A DNA stretch of 64,000 nucleotides from Lepisosteus oculatus (GCF_040954835.1 NC_090705.1:17496436-17560435), one strand, 5' to 3'. Counted from the stretch's first letter, positions 24,601 through 36,100 are shown. The notes: generated by a model from the letters alone, not told the origin. Translations and numbers: made by a program.

Positions 24601-26802
24601 TGCAACAGGGAACCAGCCGCATGAGCTAAAGGAGACCTCCCCCAGCCCAGGCGGCTGAGGTCCCTGCTATGCGCAGGGAGGGCGATGATGTCACTGTATC
24701 CAAACTAGCTGCGATACACCTTTACGGTGGCTTCCAAATTGTCCATGTGTATGATTGGCTTGCACTTGCCCTGCGATTAACTGGAGCACTGTCTAGGGTG
24801 TACCCTGCCTTGCGCTCATTGCTTGCCGAGTAGGCTCCAGCTTCCTGCGACACCATATGGTACTGTAAAAAGTGGTTTGGCAAATGACATGACATAATAT
24901 GTTTTGTTTTTATGGAAGCAAATTTGATGATGACACCACTATGCTGACATCTTGTTTTCTTGTGCTCTCCATGCCATTGTGGTCCCATCACATGATATTT
25001 ATTTGTTGTTCAGGGGAAATATCTTAAAATTGTTTATTTGCATTTTATTCTCTACATACAGTAATAGTCCTACCCTGATTTCATAGTTTTGGCATGTCTA
25101 CAGAGTTCTATTCCACTTCAACCCTTAATGACCTAAATTGGCTCTTCATTGGCTCAATTGGGTCTTCAGGCTCTTCAGGTGCTGCTGCTTTAAAGAGACC
25201 TAGAAAACCTAAATGCATATTGACCTCTAGGACTGGAACTGGAGCGCACTGCACAAAATCAAATACATCCTTTAACAGCCATCAGATATAAAGGAGATTC
25301 AGAAATACATCTGAGTGAGCCAAGTATTAGTGAATTGAGAACTTAATCTAGGACAAATACAAGAGAACAGTAAGGCTGTCCCGAAACAGAGTCTTTTCTT
25401 TAAGTGCTGCTTAATGAAAATTTGTCTCCTGTAAAGTCATTGGGACCCATGGTTTTCTCTATGTGTTTTTTAGCACACAGCTGTTCTGCCTCTGCTAGCA
25501 GTTGAAATTGTTCTCCATCGTCATGCTTATCCGAAGAAACAGAATGGACTAGCTACTCTTGGAATTATTGGGGTGGGCTACCTGACCTGGTAAGGAATGA
25601 GGAGATGTAAATGTTATGAACACTGTATCCCTTTTCAGTGGGATAAATACGTTGCTGATACCCCATTTTCAAATAAATCACCTCTTCTGTTAAGAAGAAA
25701 CCAAAACTCTGCTGATGTGAGCTTTGTTTCTTCTCGGAAACACTAGTGGTACAACCATTGCATTCGGCAGATGGTCAGACAGATGTCATGATCTTGAGTG
25801 ATCAAGAGCCAGTGAGTAGACCTCTGTCCTCCAGGATGTGGTCTGTCACTCACAGAGCCAGTTACCGAGTTTATGTGGGCTAGTCAGCTGGCTGACAGTT
25901 AAGGTGTTTTGTTTCATTCTTTTGTCAGCTTCTCTAACATACAAACAAACATAAATAGCTACCAGGTGAAGGTAAAATGTAAATAACTATATTTATACCC
26001 AATGAGGTGTAATGGAAAACTTAAACTGCTGTATTTTCTGTGTGAATGCTGTATTTCCTATGTGAATGCGTTTATGTATTTTGAGCTCTGTTTTTGTAGT
26101 GTTAGCACTCTTTTTGAAGTTTTAAGACTCTTTGAGTAAATGTAATACATTTCATGCACATATTAATAAAATACAGTTCAATAATCAAGAATGGTGGCAC
26201 TATGGCTATGGATGTTCTCCTTGTGTTCGTATGGGTTTCCTCCAGATGCTAGTTTCCTCCCACAGTCCAAAAAAACTTACTGGTAGGTTGATTTACTTCT
26301 TGTAAAAATGGCCCTGGTGTGAGTATGTGTCTATTTAGAAGTATGTCTGTGTGTCTGCACTGTGACGGACTAGCACCCCATCTGGGGTGTACCCCACTTT
26401 GTGCCTGTTGCTCGTCAGAATAGGCTCTGTCTTCCCCACAACCCTGAATTGGAAGAAACAGTAAGGAAAAGAATGGATGGAATAATCAAGAACAGTAATA
26501 CTGCTGTTTAGGTTTACATAATTCTCCAAAGAATAATTGTAATGACAATCAATAACAAGAAGTTGTGAACCTGTTTCTGCTTTTTCCAGCCATTGTCATG
26601 GTAAGACAGCTACCCTCCTAACTTCCTTCACAGGGTCATTTGGATATACCTCACTGTTGGGGTTTGGGTGTACCCAGTCCTTGGCAAGTTCACCCCAGCT
26701 GGCCTTGCCTTCTTCTTCCTTTTCAACATGAGCGTTGTGGAAGGTCTGTATCTATTTGGAGAAGCACTAAACTGCTTCATCTGGGGTAAGTTCCAGCTGT
26801 AA
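12513..26802 (+). CDS. adtrp: ADTRP-like (AIG1/FAR-17a family) gene, five coding exons
   Basis: The coding sequence joins 12513-12665, 16513-16644, 20099-20200, 25474-25589 and 26634-26785, optionally reading through to a TAA at 26800-26802. All junctions are GT-AG and the phases fit, giving 218 codons plus one base; read-through gives 223 aa, against about 230 for human ADTRP. The family are multi-pass membrane proteins. AIG1 and ADTRP hydrolyse fatty-acid esters of hydroxy fatty acids using a Thr and a His, and ADTRP also affects TFPI and endothelial anticoagulation. Visible here are about six hydrophobic spans (roughly residues 9-26, 44-62, 83-107, 130-142, 155-178, 191-209), Thr47 in WKYLTFLNL, His130 in NHAMHT, the LAFPVG motif, a YDRxLVYP-type loop, GVWVYP and LYLFGEALN. 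The ADTRP-like WKY-T-LNL and DLLF segments favour ADTRP over AIG1. The start ATG is in the expected place because Thr47 has the same number as in human ADTRP. The exact C-terminus is uncertain. Confidence 0.88.
12666..16512 (+). other. ADTRP-like intron 1
   Basis: Phase-0 GT-AG intron of 3.85 kb, AT-rich with poly-T runs. No coding segment or clear transposon was recognised, apart from a B-box-like ggattcgattctgggtc near 16208. Confidence 0.8.
16513..16644 (+). CDS. adtrp: ADTRP-like exon 2 (residues 52-95)
   Basis: The exon follows the acceptor ttgcatttcag and is followed by the donor gtaagt. It has 44 codons and is phase 0 on both sides. It reads VLQMVFFGLAALSDF, then a hydrophilic loop (MKGEAKKLHLWKDLLF), then LAFPVGS. 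The second span is completed here and the third begins. The LAFPVG motif is strongly conserved between AIG1 and ADTRP. The loop is short like that of ADTRP, which helps separate it from the longer loop of AIG1. Confidence 0.93.
16930..17800 (-). mobile_element. non-LTR retrotransposon fragment, APE endonuclease domain
   Basis: On the minus strand the frame around 17697-17651 reads GVGFTIKNDIINNL and that around 17516-17490 reads GDFNFKVGK, followed by LWNGTI and EEEVRN. The order GVGF-x(n)-GDFNxxVG matches apurinic-type endonuclease domains of LINE proteins (the CFDP2/RTE-like annotation class). Frameshifts and stops break it, so it is a dead fragment. Clade not assigned; limits approximate. 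Confidence 0.65.
19676..19886. repeat. minisatellite, about 43-bp unit, 4-5 copies
   Basis: Tandem copies of a unit carrying gagcaggagagtccagtcct, ggtcctggagga and tcagtgtgtct. One copy lacks the inner ggtcctgg block. It lies within intron 2, 0.2 kb before exon 3. Confidence 0.9.
20099..20200 (+). CDS. adtrp: ADTRP-like exon 3 (residues 96-129)
   Basis: Acceptor cctttccag, donor gtaagt, 34 codons, phase 0 on both sides. It reads FVVMVFWGMFMYDRQLVYPD and ends PPWINHAM. The YDR-x-(L/M)-(V/I)-YP segment and the W-(L/I)-NH-x-M segment are family hallmarks. The second histidine of the NHxMH motif, the catalytic one in AIG1 (His134), is split off to the first codon of exon 4. Confidence 0.95.
22078..22093. 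repeat. 16-bp perfect palindrome
   Basis: AGTCCATGCATGGACT is its own reverse complement; its core ATGCAT is octamer/POU-like. Probably incidental. Confidence 0.7.
22510..22570. repeat. short direct repeat
   Basis: Two copies of aaaaggttaaattagagg, about 40 bases apart: a local duplication. Confidence 0.8.
22851..23155 (+). mobile_element. mermaid/HE1-like SINE, near full length
   Basis: It has the order ggcacagatgtaagcactgctgcctcgcag, tatggagtttgtatgttctc, gggtttcttacgggtgctcc, ttaggttaattggcttctgg and ggataaagtggttagaaaat, the standard layout of the family. The block between the GTGTGAGTGT segment and the final lysine-tRNA-like tail is shortened. Confidence 0.88.
24085..24215 (+). mobile_element. 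tRNA-derived SINE head
   Basis: A-box-like gtactggttagggttgta and B-box-like ggttacaagtttcaatc, then gggacactg, ttatacccttgaacaaggta and ctgtatagtt. This matches the common fish tRNA-SINE pattern. The 3' tail is cut off where the next SINE piece begins. Confidence 0.65.
24270..24500 (+). mobile_element. SINE3-type fragment (body)
   Basis: Contains gtcctaatgccccagtatag, gggaacgctgtc, ggatgagacgttaaaccg and aggtcctgactctcagtggt, colinear with the SINE at 10690-10800. Both the 5S head and the standard 3' tail are missing; a different GC-rich block with its own repeat character follows to about 24710. Confidence 0.75.
24720..24870 (+). mobile_element. mermaid/HE1-like SINE, 3' half only
   Basis: Contains ccaaattgtccatgtgtatg, ccctgcgatta, ctagggtgtaccctgccttg and gcgctcattgcttgccgagt. 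The 5' half is absent, consistent with 5' truncation or replacement in this SINE mosaic. Confidence 0.8.
25474..25589 (+). CDS. adtrp: ADTRP-like exon 4 (residues 130-168)
   Basis: Acceptor tgttttttag, donor gtaagg, 116 bases, ending with two bases of a Trp codon (phase 2). It begins HTAVLPLLAVEIVLHRHAYP, continues KKQNGL and ends in the hydrophobic GIIGVGYLTW. The initial His130 corresponds to the catalytic His of AIG1. The cytosolic YP-(S/K)-K linker matches the family pattern YPSxxxGL. Confidence 0.95.
25590..26633 (+). other. ADTRP-like intron 4
   Basis: Phase-2 GT-AG intron of 1.04 kb, with a SINE insertion at 26192-26480 bounded by a 12-bp target-site duplication. Confidence 0.85.
26192..26480 (+). 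mobile_element. mermaid/HE1-like SINE with intact target-site duplication
   Basis: It has the family segments tggtggcactatgg, ggatgttctccttgtgttcg, tttcctccagatgctagttt, ggggtgtaccccactttgtg and gaattggaagaaacagtaag. The 12-bp AATAATCAAGAA occurs immediately before (26180-26191) and after (26481-26492). The perfect duplication suggests a fairly young insertion, though the 5' head is shortened. Confidence 0.92.
26634..26785 (+). CDS. adtrp: ADTRP-like exon 5 (residues 168-218, C-terminal spans)
   Basis: Acceptor cttccttcacag, donor gtaagt, 152 bases. It completes Trp168, then reads VIWIYLTVGVWVYPVLGKF and LAFFFLFNMSVVEGLYLFGEALN, ending FIWG in phase 1. The TWVYP-like and LYLxGExLN motifs are conserved in AIG1 and ADTRP. 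If the donor is not used, the frame runs GKFQL and stops at TAA 26800-26802, giving 223 aa. If it is used, a short terminal exon is needed; see the candidate terminal-exon entries at 28465 and 36101. Confidence 0.93.
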
Positions 26803-27349
26803 TTGTGTTCCACATATAGTAGATATAAGTAGTTGAATCTCATAGATGGCAGGTTCATTTTTGTTTTTTATTGTGCACTAAATTGTAATAATGAAATCAT
26901 ATTTTATATGATATTAGGAGGTGACCAATAATTTGGCTAACTGTTGGTGTAGCAATTGATTTCCTTGAACACCAAACTCACAAAAACATTTTAAGGTCTA
27001 CATCCTGCCAATATGATGGCTCTTTGTTCTGTGTTTCAAATCATATTGTTTATAGCCTGACCTCAAATTACTCACAGGCCTTGTCATTTAAAATGACATC
27101 AGTATATGCTTTGCAATACATATTTCTGGCTTTGAATTCTCCTTCTTTGTGGCATTTCAGAAGACAGGAGGCACACCTCCAGCATACCTGTTTTGTCATA
27201 TCTTTCATCTGGAAGACTATTTTATGTATGGAATACTGACAGTGACTCAGACTTCCTTGATAACTCAAGGGCTTTTAGCATATCTAAAGTATGTGTTTGT
27301 ACTCACTAGCTATGAATGAACATGAATGAAAAATAAGGTGTTGTTCACT

Positions 27350-27800
27350 CCTCACCCTGTCACAGAGGGTAAGCCTCTGAGAGAAACCTCATTTCCGCTG
27401 CTTGTACCCATCATCTCATTCTTTCAGTCACTTCTGAAAGCTCGTGACCATAGATGAAGGGACATAGATCGACAGGACAACTGAGAGCTCCGTCTGAGAG
27501 CTCTGCTACTGCTTCACCACCATGTTTCAGTACACTGTCCGCATCACAACAGCCGCTGCACCAATCCACTGGTCAGTCTCGTGAAATCCTCTATCCCCAA
27601 TCATGAGCACAACCCCAGGGGTACTTCAAGTCCACCACATGGGGCAGCTGTGCCCCCCTCACCTGGACAGGCCAAGCCACTCTTTTCCAAGAGAGATCAC
27701 CGACCTCAGATTTGGAGGTGCTGACCTTCAACCAGATGGTGTCACACTGAGCTGTGAACCTCACCTGTACAGGCCAGAGATCACAGGCAGATGAAGCAAA
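27350..27800 (-). mobile_element. non-LTR retrotransposon fragment, reverse-transcriptase C-terminal part
   Basis: Read on the plus strand, the region is the reverse complement of the fish LINE coding block that includes the segments for tyr-gly-his-glu-leu and the arg-arg-ile-gly-ala repeat: cgctgcttgtacccatcatc, tcattctttcagtcact, gctcgtgaccatagatgaag and aacatagatcgac-like text recur in order, followed by cctcagatttggaggtgctg. It is broken by indels, with no intact frame. It starts 0.55 kb after ADTRP-like exon 5. Confidence 0.75.
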
Positions 27801-28464
27801 GTAGACAACATTTAATAAAGAGGACCATAATTAATAAAGATGATATATTCTTTAAGTGCATAATTTTGCTTGTTTGCATCAAAGGGGATGGCCTTTCCCT
27901 TTTAACTGTACCTAGCAATAGCCATCGCCAGAAAAAAAGAAGGATTTAAGTATCAAAGTATCAAATACTATTTCAAGATGAGTTCATTTATTAAAACATC
28001 CCATTTGTATAATACTGTATATAATCATATAATATTCTCATACAACCAACAGATGGTCACTTGATTAGTGTGATTACTTCATTTTGCTGTTTAATATTTC
28101 GGGAATAAATGGCCCAAATATTTGATGACAAAATTATTGCAATCTTTTAAAAATGTGAAAATCGGGCCATAGGCAGATCAGTTTTTTATTACTGGAGTTT
28201 GTGTTTGCCTTCACTTAAGAAAACAATTTTCATTTAAATTACATTGCAACATAGTTTACGTTACAATTTACATACAGTAAAAGAAACTCAGTTTGTCTTG
28301 TGGCTTACATTTTGCAATTTCAATAGTATATCAATAGCTTTGTTTACTCTCATGTTCAAATCCTGATACATAAAAAAGAACTATTGTAAGGCAGTCCTAG
28401 CAGAAATTCAGACCAGTTTGAGAAGTTTGATACTGTTAGCATGTTTTACTCTGTTTCTCCTCAG

Positions 28465-28583
28465 ATGCTTGTCATTTACCATATTTATCCAGGATACAAA
28501 CGTGTTATCAAAGAGGTATTGTAATATTAGATAAAAATCATGAAGATGGAGAATGCATTGCAAGACAGAGGAAAATTCCTTGA
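28465..28583 (+). CDS. candidate ADTRP-like terminal exon A
   Basis: A good acceptor (tctgtttctcctcag) precedes 28465. Joined to the phase-1 end of exon 5, the frame opens with Asp, as in the W-D tail of AIG1, and runs 38 more codons to TGA 28581-28583. The protein would be 257 aa, long for the family, and the tail is not the charged, lysine-rich tail seen in human ADTRP and AIG1. An AATAAA lies near 28709. This is only one of three possible ends. Confidence 0.2.
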
Positions 28584-28679
28584 GAATCTAGTTTTTCTTG
28601 AGAGCATTTATTTTTTTGGGTCAGGTACAGTACGTGTTCAACACTTAAGAAATCAACTCAGAAGGCGCCCTCTTCCAAG

Positions 28680-28830
28680 TATGGGTCCCCGTTTAGCTGC
28701 ACACACTAAATAAATGCACCAAACTATTGCTGAGCATTCTGCCATCACTAAGAAGAAATCGAACCCAGGACCTCTGATCCACATATCTAAACTGAGACTT
28801 CATTAAGGAGCCAGGTCATACTGATAAGCA
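28680..28830 (-). mobile_element. tRNA-derived SINE-like head
   Basis: On the minus strand a clear B box, GGTTCGATT (28766-28758), is preceded by atcagaggtcctg and further up by a decayed A-box-like segment. The fold of a functional tRNA (acceptor stem, 3' poly-T) is not evident, so a SINE remnant is more likely. Confidence 0.45.
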
Positions 28831-31800
28831 ACATCTAACAGAATTTGTATAGCACAAAGTATTGACAGTCCAGCTTTTAAGTGTTCAGGAGTGTAAACTT
28901 CCATGATTGGCACTAATCTGTGCATGTATCGGATAAGCTATTGTTAATTTTTTTTCTTCCTTAGCTTCTAACTTTCTGACTAAAAGAAATCGAAATATTG
29001 TCATCTGTATTCCACACAAAAGAAGGCCATCCTGTAACTGTCAATCAGCTTTTCAGCCATTGCAGCCTTTATTCTATTCGATCTCTGCTTCATTAAGTAA
29101 TGCAAAATCAAAGATAAGATCTAATGGATGAGATTTCTACGAAAAACAGACAATGTATGCATTCAACCCTCCACTAGGAAATGCTCGTACAATGGTCAAA
29201 AAGTAAAAGCAAACTGAATAACAACTGGTTCTTCCAAACTGCGGGCTGAAAGTCAAGTGCAAATAAGGCATCCGTCACATGATCATTTAAACATGTTAGA
29301 CTTATGAAAATTTACAGCAGATGTCAATTACTAGCCGAATAATGCACTTTACCACCCTTAGACAGTGATGGCAGTCATTACTGTGTCAGGCCTAGAATTA
29401 CAAAGCCCAGTATTCCTGCAACTGGTGTTGACCAGAAATAACAGAAAGACCCCGAAAAATGTCAACTCGATGAGGTTAAATATCTTAAAATCTCTCATTA
29501 GAAAATTTTAAGAAATCTTTTTTTAGAAAGAGGATTGAAAAATTCAAAGAAAACTTACCCGTTATAAGGCAACAGTGGTCTTTAAGTCTTATCCTCTCCT
29601 TTACTCGATTTACAAGAAAACCTAACACAACTAACTCAGTGTTGTTATGGCAACTTGCTATACTTTATGGAAAATGACTATAGGAAAGTTTTAAAAGAAT
29701 GTTAAAGTTATGTTGTGTGGACATATTGTATGTTTCTAGCAAATTAAAGTAAGCTGCATTTGCACTCACCTCCTTATTGCGATTATTGGGATTGAACAAA
29801 TACGTTTTCCACAAGAGAATATAACAAATATTATGCCTTATGGGTTTGATCTTCTAATTGTTCATACCAGATACAAAAGCAAGTTGGTACAAAGCACAGC
29901 TCACAAGTTTTTTTATTCACATGTTTCAAGTTGGGGTCAAGACCTACGGTATCCTCCATTTGGTAACTTGATCTGCTGCAGAATTTGCCGTCTAACCCAA
30001 CTGTCATAATTTCACCTGCAAGAGTGGTGTTTGAAGTATCACAAGCAAAACCTTCAGAACTAAGAAAACTAGTTCAAGTTAAAGTAACAAGTGAACAAAA
30101 GGCAAAAGAAAGATGGTGGTGTCATCCCTGTAATGTAATTTAAAACAGTGTGGACTTTCTCAATAATAGTGTTCTCTCATGCTTAGGCTCATGCTCAGGA
30201 CCTATATTACTGAATGACAAATGGCTCTTTAAAAATGCAGTTAATTCTTCTGGTAGATGATTCTAAAAAATGAACGATCCATTACTTGTTCAAGGCTAGG
30301 CACTCACTGATTGCTGTGGGTTTAATTTGAAGCCAAACAGGTTGATGGTACTTCTTTCTTTGTTCCAGTAATGAGGGCTCCTTTATGAAATTTGATTTAC
30401 GCTCCAAATATGCAACTAAAAAGAATTCCTGGCAATTATCACATAGCTTCTTAGCAGTAATTCACAATGACAGATTCACACGTGAAAGGTCCTCTCCACA
30501 TTTTATTTCAGATGAGAGAGGTCTCACATTCTCTATACACTAGTTGTGAGATGGAACTGACTCAAGGTAATTTGCTTTGTATTTCAAACATCCATTAAAA
30601 ATGTAGGTGGGTCTACTCTCTTAAACAGCACACTTTTAAAGCCAAGGAATTGGTCTCCAAAGCCATCTTGCTCGTTGATGGTGTCGTTTCATGAAAAGAA
30701 CCTCATTTGCACAAGGCAAATTACAAAACAATTGCAGATACAATAAATAATAATGAACAATTTAACTCTTATGTTCTCTGTATTAATGTTTTTAATCTTT
30801 TGTTTTTGTTGTAAACATTTATAAGGAGACACTTGCAATGTTGGTCAGCAAGGAAAAGCTCTCAGTAGCTGTGTAGGATGATTACTACAGACTGAAGGCT
30901 ATGCTTCCTAATAGCTATGGCCGTTGCTAGCGGGTTTTGTTTTTGTATTTTACCAATAGAGTACATTTCATTAATAAACACTAAGCTGTGCTTTGGACAT
31001 ATTTTGTTTTGTGGACAGGCCAACCCCATTACAAGGTGAAAAGGACATGAATGCTTCCTCCACCCTTTCTGAGAGAGCCCCGTGAAGTCACTGGTGCAGA
31101 CTGAGAGGCCTGTGTACTGCCAAGGGAGCCATGATCATTCCAAAAGACCTGGTGCATTGTACCACAAACACTTCATGTGTCTTTCATCAGTTCTCATTGG
31201 TTCTATTAAATACAAAGATCAAGCTGCAACACTGGAACATTGCTTATAAAGCTGGTTATTTACAGAAATGATCAAACACATTGGTACTAATAAGATTTGT
31301 TATTTTTCTCCGCATTTCCAGGCTCTGTGTTTTCTGTGGTCCAAACACTGTACTGTACTATATATTGGAATTAGTTTCATTTTTGTTTTTTGAGAATCCT
31401 ACCCTATATAAATGAGAAATGAACCCCCTTTACATACCAGGCATGCTGTCCCACATTCCTCCTTGTATAAATGAAAAGATGCAAGTCATCCGAATTGGAA
31501 TACTATTTGTAAAACTGGATTAGCTAATCAACATATGATATAGAGTGAAACACCAAAGATGACTGTAATTAGTATGTCCTTTGAGATTATATTAAGTGTA
31601 ATAGGGTTTCCAAATCTCTTCTTTTCGAAAAGTAATTTCTCATATTAAATGTATCAGTGGGAGAAAGACTTTTGATACTCATCTTGCATAAAAGTAAAAG
31701 CAAAAATAAATAAAAACTTATATTTGTTTTCCTCTCACCTCTATTTCTTCATATGTGTAACTATGTATTTATATATTTGTGATTGAAAGTGTGTTACAGT

Positions 31801-31858
31801 ACAGTATGTGTGTACTCAGAGAGGATAAACTACAAAAACTGAGGAATCAACCACCATA

Positions 31859-31905
31859 TAATATTAAAATACCTAAGTCTGTAATATTAAAATACCTAAG
31901 TCTGT
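31859..31905. repeat. tandem duplication of about 21 bp
   Basis: taatattaaaatacctaagtctg-type unit present twice head to tail with no mismatches visible in the core. Confidence 0.9.
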
Positions 31906-34900
31906 CGTATGAGTCTAGTGTACCTCATGCATGCAGTGTAATCAGATAAGTTATATTCCATAATGTTCAGGAGAAAAAAAACACTTTGGCGCCACCTGTT
32001 GATACAGAATAAGTTGCTTCTAACTGCTCACATTGTGAATTGATCTCTAAAATGTAGCTTAAATAACACAGCAGGGCCCTAACATGTGACCACTTTCAGC
32101 ATGGCTCCACTAGCACTCTATTAATTGTGAACTGTCTTAATTACAGTACACAACAATGTAAGTCTACATTTGTTAAGCACAATGTGAAATAAAATATCCA
32201 GTCTATAGTTGTCAGATGCTGTCTGTGACATTGGATATCACTAAATGTGTGCATTATATACATTAAATGTGACTGGGACTAAAATGAGTTTGTGATTACA
32301 AGAGACAATTGAAACACCAGGTTATGCAGATAGATACTGGATCAATAGTCTTCTATGTGATCAGAAAGTTTCAAAGATTCATGTCTCCTGCAGGTCTGGA
32401 TCGATGATATTTTAATGTGCCAGTAATGTGAGAGTACTGAACATCTTAGCAACTCATTCACAGCTTATCTATCCTTTCATGTCATGAAAGTAACAGTCAA
32501 AGGAGAATTGCAAAAAAGGTATTGTATTAATGGATGTGCTACAGCAACTATTTAAGAATAACATAAAAAAACAATATCTGATTAATATTAAAAGGACATG
32601 CCTTTCCAATTTGTGTTATGTAATTCAAAGGGTCTATAAATAGCAAGATGTTCGCCTATAGATATTTATATCTACAGTGGCAAGGATGACTCACTCTGAA
32701 CTCCTACTTTATTATTATTTTTTGCTTCCCAACAAGCCTCGCAGACTGGTCTCCTCAAAATCATTTAGAAAGGTATCTTGGTATGTGAGACGTCACTAGT
32801 ATTTTTATCTATGTTAATTTCAGAGATATCTAATTTTCTGTATACTTTGATAGGAAGACCCCAGTAAATGTAAGTTGTCTTTGCAAAGGACATAATTTAA
32901 TAAAGAATTTAGACATCGCTTTTTTTTGTATTTATAGTGTTATATATAGGCAATATTCAAGGACTGAACTGAGTCAAAGACTCTTGTGGAATTATTGTTT
33001 TTAAAATATACAAATTCCTACATATTCCTGTTTTTGTTCTACCTCTCAGAGCCCACCATACTGTAAATCCCAAACCTGATGTGAAAACAGGACAAATTCT
33101 TTTTGGTGTCCAGAACACAACCTACAGTACCACATTTTCAAAGCTGTTTTTTTGGCCTCCTTCAAGAAGAAACAGGAAGGGATTCTTGGATCAGTAAGCT
33201 ACCTCCAACCAAATGGTGCAAATGAGGATTTCCTTGCATTTGTAACTTTAAAAAAAATCTTTGTATACAGACAGATATCTAGAAAGGAATAACTTCTAGG
33301 AAACATAAGGTTTTGCACTGAAGGTTCATGAATTGAAAGCTGGAGGAATGTGAGATCGTGTCTGGCATGGATTGGTTAGTGGACAGGAGTTACTGAACTC
33401 TAACTTGGATGGGTTGGGCTAGTCAGCTACTGTACTGTATATACCACAGTTTACAATGGCTTCCTGTGCCCTCTGGGACCATGGCTCATGGCTCAGACCA
33501 AGGTGACAAGGTCCTTGCAGTGTGAAAAAGATGAGGATGATGACAGGAAACTATTCAGAGCATGAATGCCCCTTGCCAATGCTTCCCTTATGACATGAGC
33601 TGATTAGATCATTAATAAATCAATACATAATTAAGGGTGGGTTGTTGGGTAACAATAAAAAAATGGTGATTCTAATTCTTTACCCCAAAGAGAACAATAT
33701 ATGTTAATTGAGAAGTTGTGGCACCACATTGATTAAATTCATAGAAACTGCTTTTATCAACGGTAGCAATTCGGATTCCATCCAAAAGGTGGAACAAGGC
33801 CAGTGAACCACTGAATAGTACTATGTTTCTGAGTAAGATGAATCTAGATATAAATTACTGCACAATTAAGGCAGTGTATCTGAAATAACTGAAAATACAT
33901 TTTTAAAAATGGGCAGTGGCAAAAACAAAAAGTAATAATTGCACTCATAAAGTGTTATCTTTCAAGAACTGATTAATTATATTCAATAGATAATTTTCCT
34001 TTAAAACACATAGAAAAGATAGTTTTAAAGGCACTACATAAAATAATAATAACATACCAAGTAAACAAAGGTTTAATACTGCCTTTGTTGGTGCATACAT
34101 TTCAATGGGGGGAGGAAGTTCTCTTTTTTGAAAAGATTTCCAGAATCATATGGTCAGACAACAACCCATTTCACAACCCTGGCATTTTGGGTACCATTCA
34201 GTCTGCTTTTCCTGATCCAGGACCCTTAAATTCCACTTCATTTTTAACTAAATTTTCTTCAATCACATTGGAAAACAAGCATCAGGGAAATCAGTTTACA
34301 TGTTTTGAAGGCAAATCCGACGGCACTGCTGAAAACCAGCATTCCCTACTAAAACGTGACAATTCCAACTTTAACTTGTACTAACAAGGCTCCGTGTTTT
34401 ACAGGACATCAGGTTCTGGCATCAGACCCTCCCTGTGTCTAGTACTCTGCACACAGAGTCATATTTTTCTTTCTTATTATAATTCAAATAATCAAAGTTA
34501 TCCAAACACAAAGGGGACTGTGCGGTCATAACTCATTAAATGTAGAGAGGCACTTCCAGAAGACAGCCTCTCAGCAGTGGAGAGTTCCTGTTATTGTTAT
34601 CAGCCTCGGTCTATAGCTCCATCCAAATGGATTTGACCTCGCTGCTCGCCACCTTGGGTAGCAGGTTCCTGTGTAGAGTGAAAACATGACCTAGCTTGGT
34701 GGAAGTGATAATGCACCATTATGTTTCAGTCTGTCTGGCCTGGAATTTTCAAACAACAATGATGTGATACTCTGGTCTGTATGAGATCTGCCAGTGTGAC
34801 GATAATAAAGGAAACATCCTTGTCTATTGCTTTTGTGCGCGTGTGTGCACAGTGTCACTTGACAGAAAACAGAGCCCCAGTCCCTGCAATAACAAACCAA

Positions 34901-36100
34901 GCAGGATTAGTGACCCCCAGTGCTTCTCCACATGATGGCCAGCTTTCTCTTATCTAGGAATGCGCTCCTGGAATGTGGCAGTCAGACCAGAGCTGAATTT
35001 GACTTATCAAATGTATTTCTAACCTCAGAAGGCTTGAAAGGGAATATCATGTTTTTCAAAATTTCAAAAAGGGAGTTTCAGCAAATTGACAACATTTTTC
35101 ATAATCAGAGTCATGAAATTTTCCCCTAGTGTTGAATCACCGGAACACAGCAAGAGTTCAGATGCTAATATGAAAGGCAGCATTAGGGGTCAAGGAAGCT
35201 ACAGCAACACATACTGAGTGCATTGAAAACTATGTTATGACTTTGACAGGGAGACCACAGTAGATACAAAAAGTAAAAAAAAACAAGCACAGGGCTGTCA
35301 TCTTCTCTGCATAGAATATTTTCAGCTTTAGTCTTTACACTGCTTATTATTCAGTCTTCTCTGTTGTCTCTAAATTTGACATTGTGATGCTTAATTAAAA
35401 ACATTAACATAGCCGGGTCCCATTGAAACCAGAACAACTCAGTCTCTGACCAATCTTTAGTGCTTCTTCAAGACACATTTGGCAACTGTGTTCTCTTAGC
35501 TACATTTAATGTCTTACTCTCTATTGCTTCCACTGTTTGCAAAGCTCACAACTGCAATATAACTTGCCAAGTGCCCTTTTCCCCTGCAAACATGGAATAT
35601 GTACCAAAAGTGTGTCTCCATTACTGCCCTGTATCAACACTTTCTGCATACTCTTTTACCATATACAGTTTTCTTGCATTTTATTTGCATGGCACTTGCA
35701 CTGTGATAGTGTTTATTTTTACCTTATGGTACTTGCATGATATGAAATTCAATGCGATCAACCAGGGCTGCTTCCTACTAAACCAGGAATCCACAGGAGA
35801 ACTGAATATGTGATAATGTGATGTGATTGTACTTTAAGAAATGACATCACTCTTAGTGCTGTGTTGTTGCCCTCGCTATGTGTTGGTGTGATAAAATGGG
35901 TTAGTCTGTTTGCATACTGGGCTGGTGTTCTTCACTGAATTAGTAAATAAGAGAAAACAAATAGGTTTCATGCAATTTATCCTCTGAGGTTTGGACATCA
36001 GATTTGATTTGATTTCTTGGGTTATATTACTCTCCTAAGAAGGCCAAAGGCTTCTGTTTTCAAAATAAGTTATTTTCTTTCTTATCTGGATTGCTTTCAG

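Larger units (their letters stand above)
20201..25473 (+). other. ADTRP-like intron 3
   Basis: Phase-0 GT-AG intron of 5.27 kb, the longest between confirmed exons. It contains a mermaid-type SINE (22851) and a mosaic of three SINE families at 24085-24870. Confidence 0.8.
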
